Of a DNA stretch of 10,650 nt, positions 1-3,982 are shown one piece after another. The DNA comes from RYN-433 sp036558265 (GTDB lineage Bacteria > Planctomycetota > Phycisphaerae > Tepidisphaerales > Tepidisphaeraceae). Under the pieces are notes generated by a model. That model saw only the letters and a program-made list of their open reading frames with translations. It had not been told where the DNA came from and made no database searches. The DNA is taken from NCBI GenBank assembly GCA_036558265.1, contig DATBFY010000074.1, positions 1 to 10,650 of the forward strand, in the 5' to 3' direction. The position numbers and the translations under genes were made by a program. The stretch's first letter is position 1. Each line of letters opens with the position of its first letter.

Positions 1-517
1 GCCGCACGTTTGATCCGTAAACCAGGCGGCCGCCGCTGCTCAACTTCTCCTCGAGCCCGAACTGTCGGAGCACCTGCTGCGCGTATTGCCCGGCCGGGAC
101 GGTCCGGGGCTCGCCGATCGCCAGCTTTCTGACCCGCCGATCCGCCAGGGCGCTGAAGTCGGTCAACCTGGCGGTCCCGCCGCCCGCGGCGGGGACGATC
201 AGCACCAGCGAGTTGCCGACGACCACGCGGCGCGTCTTCGCGTCGACCAGGCCGGCCCGCTCGAGGTCGTCCACCTGCTTGTTCGCCGCCGAGATGAACG
301 CGTCGATCGGCGCGCCGTTTCTGACCTGGGCCATGAGCTGGCCCGAGGCCCCGAACGTGAACTCGACGTGGTCGCCCGTGTCGATCGCGAACGCCTTGGC
401 GATCTCCAGCATCGACTCCTTCAGGCTGACCGCCGCGGCGACCGTGATCGTCTCGGCGTGAACCGGGTGGGCGGACAGGATCAGGCATGTGACGGCGCTG
501 AGCAGCAATAGTCGCAT
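1..517 (-). CDS. modA: Molybdate ABC transporter substrate-binding protein ModA, 3' end outside window
   Basis: Periplasmic protein that binds molybdate (or tungstate) and delivers it to a ModBC permease. The 172 visible residues start with a Sec signal peptide (RLLLL followed by a hydrophobic stretch, likely cleavage after VHA at residue 21). The mature part opens with ITVAAAVSLKESM, then has FTFGASGQL (residues 53-61), GAPIDAFISA (68-77), NSLVLIVP (102-109) and TVPAGQYA (139-146), the usual order in ModA. Ser31, Ser58, Ala142 and Val171 fall where E. coli ModA contacts the oxyanion; the expected Tyr lies beyond the edge. The ATG at 517 is preceded by GGAGG (plus-strand 527-531) with 9 bases between. 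The gene has its own promoter carrying a ModE-like operator and lies downstream of modE and mop. modB probably follows to the left, which is inferred. Confidence 0.93.
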   Translation of the reverse strand, partial: MRLLLLSAVTCLILSAHPVHAETITVAAAVSLKESMLEIAKAFAIDTGDHVEFTFGASGQLMAQVRNGAPIDAFISAANKQVDDLERAGLVDAKTRRVVVGNSLVLIVPAAGGGTARLTDFSALADRRVRKLAIGEPRTVPAGQYAQQVLRQFGLEEKLSSGGRLVYGSNVR

Positions 518-526
518 AGCGGAAGG

Positions 527-531
527 CCTCC
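527..531 (-). promoter_or_regulatory. Ribosome binding site of modA
   Basis: GGAGG on the minus strand, 9 bases before the ATG at 517. It fixes the modA start; no other in-frame start with a comparable site is seen next to the signal peptide. Confidence 0.8.
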
Positions 532-542
532 GGGTCGGCCAC

Positions 543-566
543 CGTTGTATACCGGTGTACATAGCG
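543..566 (-). promoter_or_regulatory. Putative ModE operator upstream of modA
   Basis: The plus strand reads CGTTGTATA, six bases, then TACATAGCG. The E. coli ModE operator is roughly CGnTATATA, six bases, TATATAnCG, so each half differs from it at one core position apart from the variable base. The two halves match each other as an inverted repeat at 6 of 9 positions. The dyad covers the spacer and -10 of a likely sigma-70 promoter, a position suited to repression. A ModE-type HTH gene lies about 160 bases upstream. Binding is inferred from sequence only. Confidence 0.75.
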
Positions 567-572
567 CGTCAA
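544..572 (-). promoter_or_regulatory. Putative sigma-70 promoter of modA
   Basis: On the minus strand there is a -35 TTGACG (572-567), then TACAAC (549-544) at a 17-base spacing, or TATACA (551-546) at 15 bases. The transcript would start near 537 and carry a short leader containing the GGAGG site. The operator-like dyad overlaps this promoter almost completely. Confidence 0.55.
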
Positions 573-630
573 TCACGAGGTGGTGGCGGGGTAAATCCGC
601 TGATCGTGTCCTTAAGGGAAAATGGGATGG

Positions 631-703
631 CCACAGAGAACACCGGGGACACAGAGGAAAAGCAGGTTGCTCTGGCTCTCCGTGTCCTCGGTGTTCTCTG
701 TGG
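631..703. repeat. Long inverted repeat (26-base arms, 21-base loop) between modE and modA
   Basis: The left arm is 631-656 and the right arm 678-703; each begins, on opposite strands, with CCACAGAGAACACCG. They pair at 24 of 26 positions. Each arm has a 9-base internal period (ACAGAGAAC, ACCGGGGAC, ACAGAGGAA). Elements of the form CCACAGAGAACACAGAGGACACAGAG-like strings are, as far as I recall, scattered in many bacterial genomes, so this is probably a copy of a dispersed non-coding repeat. It begins 20 bases beyond the modE stop codon and could also end or stabilise the mop-modE transcript. No T-run follows on the minus strand, so it is not a classical intrinsic terminator. Confidence 0.85.
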
Positions 704-722
704 CTGCCCGGTTTCAGGAGCG

Positions 723-1136
723 TTAACGGCTTGGCGTTCGTGTCCCCCGCTCAAAGCCTTCGCCCGCCTCCCCCAGCAGGTGCTCCAGTTGCACCTGAAG
801 GTCACGGAAGCTGCGCAGCGCCCGCTCGCCCAGTTCGGTCACCCGCGCGCCGCCGCCGTGCTCTCCGCCGACGGCCGTCGTCACCAGCGGCGCCGGCCAC
901 CGACGGTTCATCGCGTCCACCAGCATCCACGCCCGGCGATAGCTGAACCCCAACCGCCGCGCCGCCCCCGACAATGACCCACACACGCTGATCTGCTCCA
1001 ACAGGTCCGCCCCCGCCTCCGACATCCCGGTGACATCCCCGATCTCGACCCAGACCTTTCCGCAAAGCCGCAGCGGCCCTGGTGACCTGGATCCTGGTGA
1101 CTTGGATCGGCGTCGCCGTCCTCCTCGCGGCTTCAT
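723..1136 (-). CDS. modE: ModE-type molybdate-responsive regulator, HTH domain only
   Basis: DNA-binding regulator of the ModE N-terminal (winged HTH, LysR-like) family, expected to control modA. The domain spans about residues 22-112 of 137: RLCGKVWVEIG, then the helices ADLLEQISVCGSLSGAARRL (43-62), the family signature SYRRAWMLVDAMN (65-77), APLV (82-85), GGEHGGGARVT (90-100) and a C-terminal helix. E. coli ModE has about 260 residues with two Mop domains; none is present here, so sensing must involve another protein, plausibly the Mop protein encoded just upstream. The ATG overlaps the stop of mop as ATGA, which supports this start and translational coupling. Residues 1-21 are an arginine-rich extension containing a tandem 5-residue duplication (SKSPG, SRSPG); a shorter protein starting near residue 22 cannot be excluded. 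Confidence 0.86.
   Translation of the reverse strand: MKPRGGRRRRSKSPGSRSPGPLRLCGKVWVEIGDVTGMSEAGADLLEQISVCGSLSGAARRLGFSYRRAWMLVDAMNRRWPAPLVTTAVGGEHGGGARVTELGERALRSFRDLQVQLEHLLGEAGEGFERGTRTPSR
1079..1108. repeat. 15-base tandem duplication inside the modE N-terminal region
   Basis: Two head-to-tail copies of CTGGTGACYTGGATC, 1079-1093 and 1094-1108, differ at one base. On the coding strand they give SKSPG and SRSPG. Because 15 is a multiple of 3 the frame is kept. Confidence 0.85.
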
Positions 1137-1354
1137 GCCTCGCGCCCGTCGGTGGAGACGATCACCTCCGTCGCCTTGATCACCGCGATCGCCGCCGACC
1201 CCTTCTTGAGCTTCAGCCGCTTGACCGACGACGTGCTGATGAGCGAAACGATCCGGTGCCCGCCCCCGATGTCGATCGTCACCTCGCTCATCACCCCGCC
1301 GGCACGGATCGAGACCACCTTACCCGGAAACTGGTTGCGTGCGCTCAGAGCCAT
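1133..1354 (-). CDS. mop: Mop/TOBE-domain molybdate-binding protein (molbindin)
   Basis: A 73-residue stand-alone Mop domain, close to the usual molbindin length of about 70. Visible family features are LSARNQFPGKVVSI (residues 3-16), GGVMSEVTIDIGGG (19-32), ISTSSVKRLKLKKG (39-52) and AAIAVIKATEVIV (54-66). Molbindins assemble into small oligomers that bind molybdate in the cytoplasm, as a store or as the sensing half of ModE-like proteins. The chosen ATG (1354-1352) starts exactly at the conserved N-terminus, with GGAG at plus-strand 1366-1369. The frame is open further upstream to 1450, but that part does not resemble the family. The TGA overlaps the modE ATG by 4 bases, so the two are probably translated together. 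A role as the effector-binding partner of the HTH-only ModE is inferred. Confidence 0.9.
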   Translation of the reverse strand: MALSARNQFPGKVVSIRAGGVMSEVTIDIGGGHRIVSLISTSSVKRLKLKKGSAAIAVIKATEVIVSTDGREA

Positions 1355-1399
1355 GAATCGTGATTCTCCGATCGGCCACCGCGGTGTCAACCGCCCGCC

Positions 1400-1443
1400 G
1401 AAGCCCATCCGCGATCGCGCGCCGCGCGGGAAAACGCGGGAGC
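1400..1443. repeat. Short dispersed repeat, copy 1 (upstream of mop)
   Basis: About 44 bases starting GAAGCCCATCCGCGATCGCG recur at 2946-2988 with a few substitutions and small gaps. The second copy abuts the decayed redox-gene fragment. The segment is rich in CG-containing short palindromes. Its nature is unknown. Confidence 0.55.
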
Positions 1444-1448
1444 GCTTC

Positions 1449-1475
1449 AATTTAGACTGCGAGCAACGAGATCAA
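1449..1475 (-). promoter_or_regulatory. Weak candidate promoter for mop-modE
   Basis: On the minus strand TTGATC (1475-1470) and TAAATT (1454-1449) are 15 bases apart, about 95 bases before the mop start. The spacing is short and the -10 matches only 4 of 6. No ModE-like dyad is seen here, unlike upstream of modA. Confidence 0.25.
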
Positions 1476-1592
1476 CATCCGGGGCGTACAATCCCCCCCT
1501 GGCTGAGGCAGGCGACCGATCCGCGGCCGGCACGTTGGCCGGGCCGGCATATCAGCCCCGTGACCCCCAGACCGTTTCAACGCTCACGAGGC

Positions 1593-1599
1593 GAGGAGG
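1593..1599 (+). promoter_or_regulatory. Strong ribosome binding site of the lipoprotein gene
   Basis: GAGGAGG lies 5 bases before the ATG at 1605. It decides the start, since the same frame is open for about 450 bases upstream. Confidence 0.75.
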
Positions 1600-1604
1600 C
1601 TCCG

Positions 1605-2018
1605 ATGAAAGGAAGAAGACTGCTGGCGCTGGCCGTGGCATCGCTCGCCGCGACGCCCGGCTGCGCGACCCGACCTGCGAGCCCGCCGCCCGCCCCGGCC
1701 ACACGCTCGGGTCCGGACTATTCGATCAACGACCGTTCGGTCAACGACGTCGTGGTCGAGCAGGCGTTGTTCGGAAGCGGAACGCGCCTGGTGGACGTGA
1801 CCGCCCGCGTAGTCCAACTACTCCGATCGGAGCCGGCGGGGTTCGCCCCGGCGGCCGACTGGTTGCACGCCGACCCGGCCCCCGGAAAGAACAAGTCCCT
1901 TCTGATCCGATACCGCTTCCGGGGAAAGGAACGGCTGTTCATCGTCACGGGCGGAAACCGCGCCAGCTACGCGGCCCTGGTCGCGGTGGCCGACGAGGAT
2001 GCCGACCACGCGCAATGA
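1605..2018 (+). CDS. Small lipoprotein with a possible DUF3395-like domain
   Basis: A 137-residue exported protein. It begins MKGRRLLALAVASLAATPGC, a lipoprotein signal with lipobox TPGC and acylated Cys20, followed by a Pro/Ala-rich linker (about 24-36). The rest (about 40-125) contains VVVEQALFGSGTRLVDVTAR, a long-helix segment, DWLHADPAPGKNKSLLIRYR and GKERLFIVTGG. This order (residue-rich 'A.YG.G...DVT', then 'DPAPG..K.L.I.Y...G' and a final strand) recalls the DUF3395 region found at the C-terminus of some DnaJ-C11-like and planctomycete proteins; that match is from memory and unconfirmed. The start has an excellent ribosome site. The TGA overlaps the ATG of the next gene as ATGA. Function unknown; envelope location is supported by the lipobox. 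Confidence 0.75.
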   Translation: MKGRRLLALAVASLAATPGCATRPASPPPAPATRSGPDYSINDRSVNDVVVEQALFGSGTRLVDVTARVVQLLRSEPAGFAPAADWLHADPAPGKNKSLLIRYRFRGKERLFIVTGGNRASYAALVAVADEDADHAQ

Positions 2019-2101
2019 GCCTTTGCTGCCCCGCCTGCGGCTATGACCTCCGCGCGACGCCCGAGCGCTGTCCCGAGTGTGGTACGATCCCGAAGGCATG
2101 A
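2015..2101 (+). CDS. 28-residue stand-alone zinc-ribbon microprotein
   Basis: The whole product is one zinc ribbon, CPACGYDLRATPERCPECG at residues 5-23, with Cys5, Cys8, Cys19 and Cys22 as expected ligands, plus four residues before and five after. In planctomycetes this ribbon is normally the C-terminal tail of small membrane proteins, as in the next gene. Here it has its own ATG and TGA and is joined by ATGA overlaps at both ends (2015-2018 with the lipoprotein stop, 2098-2101 with the next start). It lacks a well-spaced ribosome site, so translation would depend on coupling. It may be a real microprotein, or the tail of a lost or frameshifted gene: the lipoprotein reading frame would run into it after a one-base shift. 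Codons in the ribbon are well conserved, which favours selection at least until recently. Confidence 0.6.
   Translation: MSLCCPACGYDLRATPERCPECGTIPKA
2027..2083 (+). repeat. Zinc-ribbon coding segment, direct repeat copy 1
   Basis: These 57 bases match 2635-2691 at 50 of 57 positions, with no gaps. Five of the seven differences are silent; the others change Ala to Ser and Glu to Asp. This is duplicated coding sequence under constraint. Confidence 0.75.
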
Positions 2102-2715
2102 AGCGTCTGCTCCGCATCCTGCTGAACGCATCGGTCATCCTGTCGCTCCTGTTCTGCCTGGCAATGGCAGCGTTGTGGCTGCGGAGCGAGCGCGCCCATG
2201 ACGAGTACGCCCGCAGCCTGCTGATCGTGTGGGACGGCCAGACCAGCAAGGAATCCGACCAGTTCGATTGGTACGTCGGTTGGAAGGACGGCGAGTTCTA
2301 TGTCGCACGGGCGTACGAACGCAGTGCGTTCTGGGACGGCCCGCCCGAAGGCGAGCACCGGACCGAAGCGTGGACGACCAACGCGCCCAAGTCGCCGGAG
2401 CGCATTTGGAACCTCGGCTGGAACGTCGCGCAGGTCAACTCCTCCGGCACGGCCGCTGGCCCCGTGTTGCCGTCGGTGCGCTGGTCGGCGCTGGGTGCGG
2501 CGTACGTGACGATCCCGGGAAACTTTGCGGAGGTCCGCGTGCCGTTCTGGCTAGCCATACTGATCAGCGCGACTCCGATCGCAGGGTGGAGTTGGCGTCG
2601 CGCGTCGGTCGCCAGACGACGTCGTGAGGGCCTGTGCCCGTCCTGCGGCTACGACCTCCGCGCCACGCCCGACCGCTGTCCCGAGTGCGGCTTGGTGCCG
2701 GGAAAATCAAACTGA
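2098..2715 (+). CDS. Two-helix membrane protein with C-terminal zinc ribbon
   Basis: A 205-residue protein of a type abundant in planctomycetes and of unknown function. It has an N-terminal membrane helix (about residues 5-28, within LLRILLNASVILSLLFCLAM), a Trp-rich extracytoplasmic part (about 30-147) with DWYVGWKDGEFYVARAYE, a second helix (about 148-166) and an Arg-rich cytoplasmic stretch. The zinc ribbon CPSCGYDLRATPDRCPECG follows (180-198; Cys180, 183, 194, 197). By positive-inside reasoning both termini are cytoplasmic. The start at 2098 overlaps the preceding stop as ATGA and is followed at once by the hydrophobic helix; an upstream in-frame ATG at 2077 would lie inside the previous ribbon. 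It ends three coupled genes. A signalling or regulatory role for the ribbon is possible but unsupported. Confidence 0.85.
   Translation: MKRLLRILLNASVILSLLFCLAMAALWLRSERAHDEYARSLLIVWDGQTSKESDQFDWYVGWKDGEFYVARAYERSAFWDGPPEGEHRTEAWTTNAPKSPERIWNLGWNVAQVNSSGTAAGPVLPSVRWSALGAAYVTIPGNFAEVRVPFWLAILISATPIAGWSWRRASVARRRREGLCPSCGYDLRATPDRCPECGLVPGKSN
2635..2691 (+). repeat. Zinc-ribbon coding segment, direct repeat copy 2
   Basis: Partner of 2027-2083 (50 of 57 identical, no gaps). It encodes the C-terminal ribbon of the membrane protein. Confidence 0.75.
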
Positions 2716-2730
2716 ATCACGACGCCGTAC

Positions 2731-2957
2731 CCGAGCCGGCCGCCCTGTCACCGCTCGCGGTCGCCGCCGCCTTTGTGGTCGCCCTTCATCGTGGTCATCG
2801 ATCCCGGCTCCGGAGGAGGAAGGAGGTGGTAGAAGCTCTTCGGATCCGCGACCGCACGGGCCTCGGGCCAATACTCCGCGAAAGAGCTCCGCCCTTCGTC
2901 CACCCCGGTCTGGCAGAAGAAGAGGATCGGCGGATGGTCCGGATGGAAGCCCATCCG
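2731..2957 (-). pseudogene. Decayed, internally deleted copy of the SelL/AhpC-like redox gene
   Basis: This copies parts of the intact gene at 6333-6902. The stretch 2851-2945 matches 6619-6713 at about 87 of 95 bases and encodes DHPPILFFCQTGVDEGRSSF and EYWPEARAVADP, equivalent to residues 64-98 of the intact protein. After a divergent part, 2731-2765 matches 6294-6328 at about 31 of 35 bases, which includes the shared TGA (2748-2750) and non-coding bases beyond it. The N-terminal half with the CxxC site and about 70 C-terminal-half codons are missing, so no working redox protein can result. An open frame remains from 2954 to 2748 without a convincing ribosome site. The copy fills most of the space between two convergent genes and lies in the same orientation as the intact one. 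Confidence 0.8.
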
Positions 2958-2988
2958 CGGTCGCGCCGCGGGAAAATGCCGGGGAGCG
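2946..2988. repeat. Short dispersed repeat, copy 2 (edge of redox-gene fragment)
   Basis: It resembles 1400-1443, sharing GAAGCCCATCCGCG, a TCGCG step, CCGCG, GGAAAA and GGGAGCG in order. It starts where clear similarity to the intact redox gene stops, marking a sequence junction. Confidence 0.55.
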
Positions 2989-3008
2989 CGGTGTGCGGCC
3001 GGCCGGCA

Positions 3009-3911
3009 TCAATTGGCGGGACGGCCATCGACCCGGGCCAGCCATGGTGCGCTGGGTGAGCGCTTGCGGCGCCCGCGCCCTCCCGCCAAACCCGCGAGGA
3101 CCGACGCCGCGAGCATGGGCATGTTTGGCTCGGGGAGCGCTTGCAGGGCTTGCCCCCACGTGTCCGCCATCGCCCGGTACCCATCCGCATCGGGATGCGT
3201 GCCATCGCCCTGCAGGTACCGAAGATCCCCACCGGAATCGAAGAAGTTCGAGTACTGGTCGACAAACCAGACGTGTTTTCCGGCGTCCGCGTACGTTTTG
3301 ACGACCCCGGGAATCGACTCGTTAAACGCGCTCACGTCATGGCTGCCGTAGATCGACGTGCTCAGTGGCGGGATGTTCGCGACCAGCACATTGGCGGTCG
3401 GCCGAAGCGTCGTGAGCTTTCCGACCAGCGCGGCCAGCCGGTCGGTCGCGTGCGCGAGGTCGCGGTTCTGCAGGAAGTCGTTCGTGCCGATCATGAGGAG
3501 GATAACGTCCGTCGACGGGACCAAGGTGCCACCCGGACCTCCGGTCAACCAGTAGCCGCCGTGGTTGGTGTCGTCGTAGACCGTCGAGTTGTCGCTGCCG
3601 TCAAGATTCGTGCTGATCTGGTCGATGCGGTAGCCCCGGTGCCCCTCGTGACGCGTCTGGGCCGCGGCGGTAAGCGTCGGCGACGGATTGATGACGCACG
3701 TGCCGACAAATCGGAAGCCGTTCGTACCGCCGAACCGATCGACGCCCAGACGCACGAAGAGCGGGTCGCGGTAGCCGCCGGGGACCCCTTCGCCGTACGT
3801 GATCGAGTCGCCCAGCGGCCAGAGGGTCGTTTGCGCTTGGGACCCGCAGGCCGCGATCATCACGGCGATGACTGCGAACGCCAATTCGGTGATCCTGCCA
3901 AAGGAGCGCAT
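3009..3911 (-). CDS. Exported SGNH/GDSL hydrolase with PEP-CTERM-like tail
   Basis: Predicted esterase or deacetylase of the SGNH fold, 300 residues from this start. Block I is WPLGDSITYGEG with nucleophile Ser36; HEGHRGYRID (88-97) supplies the block II glycine; IGTND (141-145) is block III with Asn144; GDGTHPDADGY (235-245) is block V with Asp236 and His239. The substrate is probably an acylated carbohydrate or glycan, which is inferred. The N-terminus (RITELAFAVIAVMIAACGSQAQ) is a signal sequence; IAAC could be a lipobox, or cleavage may follow SQA. LPEPNMPMLAASVLAGLAGG then RGRRKR (259-284) is a PEP-CTERM-like sorting tail, though 16 residues follow the basic end. The frame is open to an ATG at 3986 that overlaps the upstream stop as ATGA; the later ATG at 3911 is chosen because the signal peptide begins there. 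Confidence 0.9.
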   Translation of the reverse strand: MRSFGRITELAFAVIAVMIAACGSQAQTTLWPLGDSITYGEGVPGGYRDPLFVRLGVDRFGGTNGFRFVGTCVINPSPTLTAAAQTRHEGHRGYRIDQISTNLDGSDNSTVYDDTNHGGYWLTGGPGGTLVPSTDVILLMIGTNDFLQNRDLAHATDRLAALVGKLTTLRPTANVLVANIPPLSTSIYGSHDVSAFNESIPGVVKTYADAGKHVWFVDQYSNFFDSGGDLRYLQGDGTHPDADGYRAMADTWGQALQALPEPNMPMLAASVLAGLAGGRGRRKRSPSAPWLARVDGRPAN

Positions 3912-3982
3912 TCTAAAATACCACCGGCGACTTTGAATCTGCGGGCCCCAGCGGCCAAGGGCGGGGACGGGGGCCTTGAAAC

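Noticed and set aside
631..703. Intrinsic terminator for mop-modE
   Set aside because: The hairpin is long, but no T-run follows on the minus strand and the arms look like a dispersed repeat.
1487..1492. TACAAT as the -10 of the lipoprotein gene
   Set aside because: No acceptable -35 lies 15-19 bases upstream.
1152..1604. Upstream extension of the lipoprotein frame
   Set aside because: It overlaps mop on the other strand; the lipobox signal and GAGGAGG place the start at 1605.
2748..2954. Reading the 68-codon frame as a functional small redox protein
   Set aside because: It lacks the CxxC site and most of the fold, and is best explained as a decayed copy of 6333-6902.
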